Origin: an uncultured Cocleimonas sp.
GTDB lineage: Bacteria > Pseudomonadota > Gammaproteobacteria > Thiotrichales > Thiotrichaceae
DNA length: 50,099 bases
Direction of reading: 5' to 3'
Assembly (NCBI RefSeq): GCF_947495625.1
Contig: NZ_CANLZW010000035.1
Span: forward strand, 1-50,099
Shown here: positions 7,464 to 15,252 of the stretch, in pieces
Layout of the letters: each line of letters begins with the position of its first letter
How positions within the stretch are numbered: position 1 is the stretch's first letter
Translations under genes and position numbers: made by a program
The notes under the pieces: generated by a model
Seen by the model: only the letters and a program-made list of their open reading frames with translations
Database searches by the model: none
Told to the model about the DNA's origin: nothing

Positions 7464-8636
7464 TTACCTTTCAACTATTTGAACGCGGCTGTTTAGCCAG
7501 TTCATGAGAGCGGAGATGATGAGATTGATGGTCATATAAACGGCCATCCACATTGCAATGATTTCTATCGCTTGGCCATTTTGACCAATAATCGTGCCGC
7601 CTATTGAGACCATATCGGGATAACCAATAGCCACCGCCAGCGAACTGTTTTTCACCAAGCTCGTATAATCATTAGTGGTTGCCGGAATAGTCACACGCAG
7701 AGCCTGAGGTAATAATACTTTACGAATAATCACGCTTTTAGGTACGCGTAATGCCCTCGCTGCCTCGATTTGACCTGCAGGAACGGACTGCAATCCACTG
7801 CGTACGTTTTCTCCAATATAGGCAGCGGTATAAAGTATTAAGCCTAAGAGTAAGGCGGAAAATTCAGGTTTTAAGACAATGCCGCCAACAAAATTGAAAC
7901 CTTTCAATTCGGCGTATTCCAAACTCATCGGTTTACCCAGGATGAAAAATACCAATAACGGCAATACTATAATCACTAACAGTGAAATCAGCGTTTTCGG
8001 TAACGCCCGACCGGTGCGAATCTGTAATTTTTTCGCCCACTTTGTGAAAAAGTAAGCAATAGCAATGGCTGCAAAAAATGCCGCCACCACAAGCCCAAAG
8101 CCATCATGCGCAATCGGATCTGGAAGGTACAAGCCTCGCCGGCTTAGAAAGACACCTTCAATCGGGTTGAAGGGTGTTTTTGCGCGTGGCAAAGTGCCAA
8201 GAGCCACTGTATAAATAAATAGCAGAGTGAGTAATAGCGGAATATTTCGTAAGGTTTCAACAAAAAATGCGGATACCTTGGAGATTACCCAGTTTTTAGA
8301 AGTACGACCGACACCTACGATTACGCCTAAAATGGTCGCAAATATAATCGCAATAAATGATACAAATAAGGTATTTAAAATACCGACTAAAAAAGCAGTG
8401 CCGTAGCTTTTGGCAGGGCTGTATTCGATGAGGCTATCACTGATTGGCAGACCAGCTTCGCTATTTAAAAACTTAAAACCAGAATCAATTCCGCGTGCCG
8501 TCAAATTCTCCTGGGTTGTTAATAACAGGAAATACGAACCATAAAAAATCAGTCCAAGCACAAACATTTGACCGACTAGGCCGCTGACACTGATATTGTT
8601 AAAGCTTTGTTTAATCTGACTGACGAGGGTTTTCAA
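7464..8636 (-). CDS. aapQ: General L-amino acid ABC transporter, permease AapQ
   Basis: 390-residue inner-membrane permease, partner of AapM. An N-terminal helix near 25-42 precedes a periplasmic segment. The core has the EAA motif AGQIEAARALRVPKSV, then ALRVTIPA. The length matches the Aap/Bzt family, whose permeases are much longer than HisQ/HisM. The start is a TTG at 8636 with AGGTAG a few bases upstream; the next in-frame ATG (residue 24) would remove the first helix boundary, so TTG is preferred. It is separated from aapJ by 173 bases that hold a strong hairpin. Confidence 0.92.
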   Translation of the reverse strand: MKTLVSQIKQSFNNISVSGLVGQMFVLGLIFYGSYFLLLTTQENLTARGIDSGFKFLNSEAGLPISDSLIEYSPAKSYGTAFLVGILNTLFVSFIAIIFATILGVIVGVGRTSKNWVISKVSAFFVETLRNIPLLLTLLFIYTVALGTLPRAKTPFNPIEGVFLSRRGLYLPDPIAHDGFGLVVAAFFAAIAIAYFFTKWAKKLQIRTGRALPKTLISLLVIIVLPLLVFFILGKPMSLEYAELKGFNFVGGIVLKPEFSALLLGLILYTAAYIGENVRSGLQSVPAGQIEAARALRVPKSVIIRKVLLPQALRVTIPATTNDYTSLVKNSSLAVAIGYPDMVSIGGTIIGQNGQAIEIIAMWMAVYMTINLIISALMNWLNSRVQIVER

Positions 8637-8746
8637 GCAAACTACCTAAGTGTGGGAAATGAAGGATGTTCTGATTCACTTTAATTATTTTTAAATTATC
8701 TAGACGCACCTATAACTTCCACAAGTTTATCTTAATAAACAATGAT

Positions 8747-8803
8747 CCATTCAAAACCATCTGCGTAGGTACTTAGAGTAGTTACGCAGATGGTTTTGAA
8801 TGG
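8747..8803 (-). promoter_or_regulatory. 21-bp perfect hairpin between aapJ and aapQ
   Basis: Arms 8747-8767 and 8783-8803 are exact reverse complements with a 15-base loop. On the minus strand the hairpin follows the aapJ stop by six bases and no U-run comes after it. It probably protects the aapJ transcript 3' end, or partly stops transcription, so the binding protein is made in excess. Confidence 0.75.
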
Positions 8804-8809
8804 GAATAT

Positions 8810-9832
8810 TTATCTTAAAGGTGAAGCGTAAAGAATTCCGCCTTTACTCCAGAGCTGATTAACGCCGCGCTCAAGACCTAAGGTTTTGGTTAAGTTGCGC
8901 TCATATATTTCGCCGTAATTACCCACACTTGTGATTGCGCGAAGTAGCCAGTCGTTATCCAGACCAATAAAAGTACCTAGGTCTCCTGTTTTACCTAGCA
9001 TACGTTGCACTGTAGGGTCTGTAGATTTGGCTTTCATCTCTGCTGCATTCGCCGCCGTAACACCTTTTTCTTCAGCGTTAATTAAGCCGAAAATAACCCA
9101 GGTGATAATATCTTTCCATTGATTATCTCCATGACGAACTAATGGTGATAGTGGTTCTTTTGAGATGATTTCTGGAAGAATGAGATGATTTTCAGGGTCT
9201 TTTAACGTCGTTCTTAAAGAGGCTAATTGGCTTGTATCGGTTGTAAATACATCACAGCGACCTGAAGCGTAAGCATTGAGGGCTTCTTTTTTACCGTCAA
9301 AAACAACGGCTTCTAATTTCAAATTATTGGCTCTTGAGTAATCGGCAATGTTTAGTTCGGTAGTTGTACCTGTGGTTACACAAACACTTGCTCCACTCAT
9401 TTCTTTGGCACTTTTGATGCCGTCTTCTTTACGTACCATAAAACCTTGACCATCATAGTAAACAACCGCAGTAAAATCGGCCCCTTCTTTGGTGTCTCGT
9501 TTCATCGTCCAGGTAGTTGTACGCGAGGTTAAATCAACCTGTCCGCTGGTTACGGCTATTATTTTCTGCTTTGATGCTAATGGTACAAACTTTATCTTAG
9601 TCGGATCACCAAGCACTGCCGCGGCAACAGCACGACACATATCGACATCTAAACCAACCCACTTACCGGAAGAATCAGGATTAGAAAAGCCCGGAACACC
9701 TTCACTAACACCACAGCTTAAAACACCTTTCTTTTTTACATCTTCCAATGTACTTGCACTGGCGGTAGTCGTGATCATTGCTAACCCTAAAATGAGGGCT
9801 GAAACTTTTGTAAACTGAAATAGTTCTTTCAT
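8810..9832 (-). CDS. aapJ: General L-amino acid ABC transporter, binding protein
   Basis: 340-residue periplasmic receptor of the general L-amino acid importer. Residues 1-27 are a Sec signal peptide with cleavage likely after TASA. The mature part has the typical family-3 start DVKKKGVLSCGVSEGVPGFS, the GLDVDMCRAVAAAVLGD segment and the ligand-binding SRTTTWTMKRD block. The length and these blocks fit AapJ/BztA. The RBS AAGGAAAA precedes the ATG. First gene of the operon; promoter presumed in 9833-10000. Confidence 0.93.
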   Translation of the reverse strand: MKELFQFTKVSALILGLAMITTTASASTLEDVKKKGVLSCGVSEGVPGFSNPDSSGKWVGLDVDMCRAVAAAVLGDPTKIKFVPLASKQKIIAVTSGQVDLTSRTTTWTMKRDTKEGADFTAVVYYDGQGFMVRKEDGIKSAKEMSGASVCVTTGTTTELNIADYSRANNLKLEAVVFDGKKEALNAYASGRCDVFTTDTSQLASLRTTLKDPENHLILPEIISKEPLSPLVRHGDNQWKDIITWVIFGLINAEEKGVTAANAAEMKAKSTDPTVQRMLGKTGDLGTFIGLDNDWLLRAITSVGNYGEIYERNLTKTLGLERGVNQLWSKGGILYASPLR

Positions 9833-10368
9833 CTGATTTTCCTTTGTTTTTGCAAAAATTGCTTTCAGACCTAAGTAGCATTTAGCTAAATAGTGGTCTA
9901 AGACACTAATATACTAGTAAATAAATTTGATAAAGCAAATGAAGTACGATTAATAGTTAAAATACGCAAAACTAAATCAATGTTTACACTTGCGGCTCTC
10001 TACGACTGTTTGACTATTAGATAAGTGCTGGATAAAAATGCCTAGCTCTGCATAAATTCCAATGTCGTTTTTATAAAACAAAAACGAGTTGTTATTTAAG
10101 TAGGGGAGTGACGTTGTTTTCCAGATGCTGGCGTGGCCCATTCTGAAGATGTATTTATCGTTTATTTACTAAAAATAAAGAAAGCAAAAACTAATGCACA
10201 AATCCTATGCAATGGCATGCAAGAACCATGTAAACGAAGAAGCTTTTAAAATCCTTAGAAAAGTATTGGGCGAGTGATTGGAAATAACACGTTTGGGGGC
10301 TTAAGACTATAAAATCCACCCCCCTACTTATAAGGACTTTTTTGTTGTTATGTCATTTGAGTGGTCAT
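9833..10368. other. Intergenic with an inverted pair of dispersed repeats
   Basis: Upstream of aapJ and downstream of ppiC. The part 9833-10090 is AT-rich and should hold the aapJ promoter; I could not pick a convincing -35/-10 pair. The part 10091-10343 is a repeat-bounded element, described separately. No supported coding region. Confidence 0.5.
10091..10343. repeat. 253-bp segment with dispersed-repeat ends
   Basis: The left copy (10091-10112) is plus orientation with AAGTAGGGGAGTGAC; the right copy (10316-10343) is minus orientation, CCACCCCCCTACTTATAAGG then a T-run. The interior is unrelated to the other paired elements and has only short open frames. Its right end is about 25 bases from the ppiC stop. 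Confidence 0.5.
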
Positions 10369-10647
10369 TTAACTGCGATATATCGTTTCGATTAGGTGAT
10401 AGCCAAACTTGGTTTTAACAGGGCCGTGTACTTTAAGGACAGGCTTTTTGAATACCACATTATCAAATGCTTTCACCATTTTTCCGGGACTGAATTCTCC
10501 TAGGTCTCCGCCTTTTTTCGCAGAGTTACAAATTGAATGTTTCTTCGCCAGCATTCCAAAATCTTTACCACTGGCGAGTTGCTTTTTAAGCGACTCAGCT
10601 TCTTCTTTGGTCTTCACTAAAATATGTCTTGCGCATGCCTTTGCCAT
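10369..10647 (-). CDS. ppiC: Peptidyl-prolyl cis-trans isomerase, parvulin
   Basis: A 92-residue single-domain parvulin, one residue shorter than E. coli PpiC. It catalyses prolyl isomerisation in the cytoplasm; there is no signal peptide. Visible family motifs are [34 protein letters not shown], the [15 protein letters not shown] block and the C-terminal TKFGYHLIE containing the active-site His-Leu/Ile. It stands alone, divergent from the thiol dioxygenase gene. Confidence 0.93.
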   Translation of the reverse strand: MAKACARHILVKTKEEAESLKKQLASGKDFGMLAKKHSICNSAKKGGDLGEFSPGKMVKAFDNVVFKKPVLKVHGPVKTKFGYHLIETIYRS

Positions 10648-10744
10648 GGTGGAACTCGTTGCTGTTTGATAGAAACTGAGTTTACTTTAAATCAGGCATT
10701 ATTTGGTAAATCTTAAAGCGTGTTAATCATGGCTTATGCTTATA

Positions 10745-10909
10745 TATGGGATCTTTACACGAAAGATATGACGGATAAAAATGACTTAAATCTCCCAGAT
10801 TTCTCCTAAAAATACGGTCAATAGCCATGCTATTCACCTTATTTTTATGAAAAACCTGAAAAATTACGCCCATTTTTCTATCGCCATGATCTCGTGTAAA
10901 GATCTCATA
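10745..10909. repeat. 165-bp near-complete palindrome (MITE-like)
   Basis: The whole segment is an imperfect palindrome centred on 10826-10828. The outer ends TATGGGATCTTTACACGA (10745-10762) and TCGTGTAAAGATCTCATA (10892-10909) match at 17 of 18 positions. The central arms (AATAGC-cat-GCTATT, extending to AAAAATA and its complement) match at about 16 of 18. Overall the 81-base halves agree at roughly 70% with no gaps. This is the form of a folded-back MITE or large REP, placed between divergent ppiC and the thiol dioxygenase gene. Confidence 0.65.
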
Positions 10910-10942
10910 AAAAAACTACAAATAGAGAAGTATACTTTTAAC

Positions 10943-10948
10943 TATAAT
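10943..10948 (+). promoter_or_regulatory. Candidate -10 box for thiol dioxygenase operon
   Basis: A perfect TATAAT lies 35 bases before the ATG at 10983. The corresponding -35 position (about 10920) has no good match. It sits just outside the 165-bp palindrome, so that element borders the promoter. Confidence 0.35.
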
Positions 10949-10982
10949 ATGATAAGCAGATTACACCAGAGAGGAGTCACCA

Positions 10983-11552
10983 ATGAACAGTCAAAGCATT
11001 GCACCTAAGCTACAAACCTTTGTAGACGGGGTTTCAGATTTACTGGATCAGAATCAAGTCGAGGCTGAATTTCATCCTGAGGTTGGTGAGTTACTGAAGG
11101 AATTGGTGAAAGAAGATGATTGGCTAGACCCTAAATATGCAGTGCCTCATCCTGAGTATTATCAGCAGTTTTTACTTCATGTTGATCCGCAAGAACGATT
11201 TTCTGTGGTGAGTTTTGTCTGGGGACCCGGTCAGCAAACACCGGTGCATAATCATACGGTTTGGGGTGTGATTGGCATGCTTCGTGGGAAAGAGCGTGAG
11301 CAACACTATGAAGCAGGGAGTGATAATTCACTAATAGCGAAAGGTGATGAAGTGACTTTGTCTCCCGGTGATATTGGTTTTGTTTCGCCAACGATTGGCG
11401 ATGTGCATCGTGTGAGCAATGTCTATGACGATCAGGTATCTATCAGCATACATATTTATGGTGGTGATATTGGCAAAATCGAAAGGCATGTTTTCCCTAC
11501 TGATGGCAGTCCGAAAAACGATTTTATTTCTGGTTACACGACACCGGCTTAA
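10983..11552 (+). CDS. Thiol dioxygenase (3-mercaptopropionate/cysteine type)
   Basis: 189-residue cupin iron enzyme that oxidises a small thiol to its sulfinate with O2. Metal ligands H89 and H91 are in TPVHNHTVWG and H142 in DVHRVSN; the Ser-His-Tyr triad is S155, H157, Y159 in SISIHIYGG. The substrate-carboxylate Arg of mammalian cysteine dioxygenase is replaced by the YQQFLL segment, where a Gln is typical of 3-mercaptopropionate dioxygenases, so a 3-mercaptopropionate or broader thiol substrate is more likely than strict cysteine. A strong RBS (GAGAGGAG) precedes the ATG. The multi-rhodanese gene follows after 12 bases, almost surely one operon for organic-sulfur oxidation. Confidence 0.88.
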   Translation: MNSQSIAPKLQTFVDGVSDLLDQNQVEAEFHPEVGELLKELVKEDDWLDPKYAVPHPEYYQQFLLHVDPQERFSVVSFVWGPGQQTPVHNHTVWGVIGMLRGKEREQHYEAGSDNSLIAKGDEVTLSPGDIGFVSPTIGDVHRVSNVYDDQVSISIHIYGGDIGKIERHVFPTDGSPKNDFISGYTTPA

Positions 11553-11564
11553 GCAGATAAAAAG

Positions 11565-13154
11565 ATGAATTACAAAGATTACGATTACGTCAGACAGTGT
11601 TTATTAAATCGAGAAGAAATCTGCTTGCTGGATGTTAGAGAAGAAGCCCCGCATGCCGAAGGCCATCCCTTATTCGCGGCAAATTTCCCTTTTTCTTCGA
11701 TCGAATTGAATGCGTATACCAAACTGCCGCGATTTGACGTACCCATCGTGACTATTGATTCTGGAGAAGGGCTTGCAGAAGCATCGGCAACACGATTTAT
11801 AGAGCTGGGTTATACCAATGTGTCCGTTTTTGAAGGCGGGATTGAAGCCTGGTCAACTGCAGGTGGTGAGTTATTTATCGATGTAAATGTACCCAGTAAA
11901 TCCTTCGGAGAATTGTTGGAAGCTACTTGCGATACGCCATCAATGCCCGCGGAAGATGTGAAAAAGATGATGGATAACAATGCGGATATGGTTGTTGTCG
12001 ATGTACGCCGTTTTGATGAATATAACACTATGTGTATCCCCAGTGGCATTAGCGTTCCCGGAGCAGAATTAGTGTTGCGGGTACCTGATATCGCAACGAA
12101 TCCAGAAACCACCGTCATCGTCAATTGTGCGGGCCGCACCAGAAGTCTGGTAGGTGCTCAATCACTGGTAAATTCAGGATTACCAAACCCTGTTTATGCC
12201 TTACGTAATGGCACGATTGGTTGGACCTTGGCAAAGCAAGAGTTGGTAACAGGGCAATCCCGAACCTACAGTCAAACAGGTGATGAAACCCGGCAAATCG
12301 CCAGTGAAAGAGCAAGAGGTGTGGCGGATAGAGCGGGTGTTAGACGCGCGACGAAAGACGATCTGAAAAGTTGGTCTGAGCAAGTAGATCGCACCACCTA
12401 TTTCTTCGATGTACGCAGTTTTGATGAGTACGAAAAGGGTCATCTATCTGGTTTCAATCCCATCCCCGGTGGACAATTAGTGCAAGAGCTAGAAATGTAT
12501 GCACCAGTTAGAGGTGCGAGAATTGTGCTAGCCGATGACGATGGTGCGCGTGCCAATATGTCCGCATCGTGGTTGGTACAAATGGCGTGGGATGTGTATG
12601 TGCTGGATGGTTTGCAAGCAGCAGACTTCTCGGTAACAGGAAAATGGCAAACTCGCCTGCCAGAAAAACCTCAAGCTGAAACACTATCAGCTGAAACATT
12701 AAACAGTTGGATTCAGGATAACAGCGATGTCACTATTCTGGATTTCGCCAAATATGTTACTTATGTAAAAGGGCATATTCCTGGCGCTAACTATTTAATT
12801 CGATCGCAGTTAGAACAACAGAGCGTCGCGTTACCAAGCACATCAAAATTAGTCCTTACCAGTGATGATGGTGAATTAGCTGCCTATGCTGTGGCGAATA
12901 TTCAAGGTCTAACTAGTGCCGATGTTTTTGTATTGTCTGGCGGTACGCAAGCCTGGGCAAAAGCAGGGTATGATTTGGAAGAAGGCGAAACACATTTGCT
13001 TTCAACACCAATAGATCGTTATAAAAGGCCTTATGAAGGAACCGCAATCACCGATGATGTGATGCAGGCTTATTTGGATTGGGAATACGGTTTAGTGGAT
13101 CAATTAGCTAAAGATGGTACGCATCATTTTAAACCACTAAAGGTATCTGCTTAG
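11565..13154 (+). CDS. Four-domain rhodanese-like sulfurtransferase
   Basis: 529 residues, four tandem rhodanese-like domains of about 110 to 130 residues, no signal peptide. Domain 1 (about 5-100) has loop DSGEGLA, domain 3 (about 265-360) ADDDGARA and domain 4 (about 380-475) TSDDGELA, none with a catalytic Cys. Only domain 2 (about 125-235) keeps the active loop, C188 in NCAGRTRS. So one domain is catalytic and three may be structural or regulatory. Typical domain starts LLDVREE, VVDVRRFDEY and FFDVRSFDEY are visible. Likely role: moving sulfane sulfur from a thiol catabolic intermediate, judging from the dioxygenase immediately upstream. The substrate is unknown. Confidence 0.88.
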   Translation: MNYKDYDYVRQCLLNREEICLLDVREEAPHAEGHPLFAANFPFSSIELNAYTKLPRFDVPIVTIDSGEGLAEASATRFIELGYTNVSVFEGGIEAWSTAGGELFIDVNVPSKSFGELLEATCDTPSMPAEDVKKMMDNNADMVVVDVRRFDEYNTMCIPSGISVPGAELVLRVPDIATNPETTVIVNCAGRTRSLVGAQSLVNSGLPNPVYALRNGTIGWTLAKQELVTGQSRTYSQTGDETRQIASERARGVADRAGVRRATKDDLKSWSEQVDRTTYFFDVRSFDEYEKGHLSGFNPIPGGQLVQELEMYAPVRGARIVLADDDGARANMSASWLVQMAWDVYVLDGLQAADFSVTGKWQTRLPEKPQAETLSAETLNSWIQDNSDVTILDFAKYVTYVKGHIPGANYLIRSQLEQQSVALPSTSKLVLTSDDGELAAYAVANIQGLTSADVFVLSGGTQAWAKAGYDLEEGETHLLSTPIDRYKRPYEGTAITDDVMQAYLDWEYGLVDQLAKDGTHHFKPLKVSA

Positions 13155-13699
13155 GGTTTCCTCTCTGATTGATCGATTTAAGCTATTGATAAGCATGGTT
13201 TTAAGGTTATTGTTTACAGGCATAGTGTTTAAGGTCACCCCCCACCTTTTGGGCACTTTTTTAGAAATTGATTAGCTTAGAGAATAAGAATGATTTCTGT
13301 GTGGTAATCATAAACTATTCATATTCTGTAATGCTTTAATCTAATACTAAATTTACTGATTTATTTTATAAATATTGCTCTAAATATGAAATTTCCAGAC
13401 GGATTATTTTTGTGAATTCTCGGCTTGGAGCACATCAGAAAAAATAAAGTTGTCATTAACTCTAATTATTTTTATAAATATCAAATAGATAAGTATAACC
13501 TGCTTCTGAGTCTCTTGTTTTAAACTCCAAAATTCCTACTTTTTAACTATTTGTTTTTCTGTTGAGATAGAAAAACTAACCTTATCGGTTAGTATTTTTA
13601 ACGCATTTAGATGTATTAGTGTTTTATTCAAATCTGTACTATCGTTGACATAAGTTACACATTTTAAATGTTTTTTTGATAAGGAAAGGTGTTGTTGGG
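13155..13699. other. Intergenic region upstream of zwf
   Basis: AT-rich, without a supported gene; the short minus-strand frame at 13536-13721 has no recognisable features. It contains a dispersed repeat copy at 13234-13262. A TTGACA at 13645-13650 could be a -35 box for zwf, but no good -10 lies at the right distance. Confidence 0.5.
13234..13262 (-). repeat. Dispersed repeat copy after the rhodanese gene
   Basis: Near-consensus minus-orientation copy (GTCACCCCCCACCTTTTGGG, then CAC and a T-run), 80 bases after the rhodanese stop. No mate was found within the gap. Confidence 0.8.
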
Positions 13700-15178
13700 A
13701 TGGCTTTAAAAGAGTTACCACTTGTTGATATTGTTATCTTTGGTGGACATGGAGATCTCGCATTACGTAAGATAATGCCAGCGCTGTATTATTTGTTTTG
13801 GCAGAATCATTTAGATCCTAGAAGCCGAATTTTCTCAACGGTACGCTCTGATGAAACTGAAGAGGAGCATCGTCAGTTAGTGCTCGATAAATTCCGTGAA
13901 TTTCACCCAGATAATATTTATTCTGATGAGACCTGGTCGGTATTCGCGTCACAGCTTTTCGTAACAAAAATGGATATTAGTGATGCAGCTAATTATCAAC
14001 CCTTAGCTAACGCATTAAATGAATTTCCTGATCGAGAAAGAATCAATTATTTATCTACACCCTCTTCTTTATTTGGAGATATTTGTACTGCTCTGAATGC
14101 TAACGGTTTGATAACGTCAAAAAGTCGTGTGGTATTAGAGAAACCTATTGGACATAACCTGAATTCTTTCAAAGAAATTGATGACACAGTCTCTGCTGTT
14201 TTTCTTGAAAGCAGCATTTTTCGTATCGATCATTATCTGGGTAAAGATACGGTTCAAAATCTTCTGGCCTTACGTTTTTCAAATACTTTATTTTTGCCAT
14301 TATGGAATAACAAAAGTATCGATCACGTACAAATCACTGTCGCGGAAACTGTCGGTGTAGAAGGTCGCTGGGGCTATTACGATAAATATGGCGCGATGCG
14401 CGATATGGTGCAAAACCATCTTATGCAGTTACTTTGTCTTATTGCGATGGAACCTCCGAGAAGCCTTGAAAGTGATAGTGATAGTGTCCGTAATGAAAAA
14501 GTAAAAGTACTAAAGTCTTTACGTAAACTGAGCAGTCGTGAAGTCGCAGAAAAAACCGTCAGAGGTCAATATAAGGAAGGTGTTAGCTGTAATAAGTCTG
14601 TGCCTGGCTATTTGGAAGATGACGATAAAGTACGTGAAAGTGATACCGAAACCTTTGTTGCCGTTAAAGCCGAGATAGAAAACTGGACATGGAATGGCGT
14701 GCCATTCTACTTGCGTACAGGTAAACGTATGTCAGGTCGTTTTTCTGAAATTGTGATTCAGTTTAAAGACGTTCCACATTCTATTTTCCCTAATGATGGT
14801 AAAGCACTCGAGCCAAATAAACTGATTATTCATATACAGCCAGAAGAAAGTATCCGCTTGTTGTTAATGAATAAAGTGCCTGGTTTAAGTCAGGGTATGC
14901 GACTTAGACCGGTAGAACTTGAGCTTAATGTGGTTCCTGATGATCCTCGTTCACCAACTGCTTATGAGCGTTTATTACTGGATGTGATCAAGAATGATGC
15001 AACCTTGTTTATGCGTCGTGATGAAGTGGAGGCGGCATGGGAGTGGGCAGACAATATTTTAGATACCTGGCATGAAGAGAATATTACTGTGAAAAAATAT
15101 TCTGCAGGCACCGATGGCCCAAGTTCGGCCGTTGCATTAATCGAGCGTGATGGCAGAAGCTGGCACGAAGATTCCTAA
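13700..15178 (+). CDS. zwf: Glucose-6-phosphate 1-dehydrogenase
   Basis: Oxidises glucose 6-phosphate to 6-phosphogluconolactone with NAD(P)+, the entry to the Entner-Doudoroff and pentose-phosphate routes. From the ATG at 13700 it has 492 residues, the usual length. The coenzyme loop FGGHGDLALRK (14-24) and the active-site RIDHYLGK (175-182, K182) are intact. An upstream in-frame TTG at 13676 would add eight residues; AAGGAAAGG at 13681-13689 is correctly spaced for the ATG, so that start is preferred. It heads zwf-edd-eda-pgl-pgi, all co-directional. Confidence 0.96.
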   Translation: MALKELPLVDIVIFGGHGDLALRKIMPALYYLFWQNHLDPRSRIFSTVRSDETEEEHRQLVLDKFREFHPDNIYSDETWSVFASQLFVTKMDISDAANYQPLANALNEFPDRERINYLSTPSSLFGDICTALNANGLITSKSRVVLEKPIGHNLNSFKEIDDTVSAVFLESSIFRIDHYLGKDTVQNLLALRFSNTLFLPLWNNKSIDHVQITVAETVGVEGRWGYYDKYGAMRDMVQNHLMQLLCLIAMEPPRSLESDSDSVRNEKVKVLKSLRKLSSREVAEKTVRGQYKEGVSCNKSVPGYLEDDDKVRESDTETFVAVKAEIENWTWNGVPFYLRTGKRMSGRFSEIVIQFKDVPHSIFPNDGKALEPNKLIIHIQPEESIRLLLMNKVPGLSQGMRLRPVELELNVVPDDPRSPTAYERLLLDVIKNDATLFMRRDEVEAAWEWADNILDTWHEENITVKKYSAGTDGPSSAVALIERDGRSWHEDS

Positions 15179-15252
15179 TAATTTTACATTTAGTGTAATT
15201 AACAAATAGCAAATAACTAGTTTCTTATATATCTACTAATCAGGTATACAAA

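Noticed and set aside
10115-10313. Possible small gene inside the repeat-bounded segment
   Set aside because: Only frames of about 40 codons, no ribosome binding site, and no recognisable motif.
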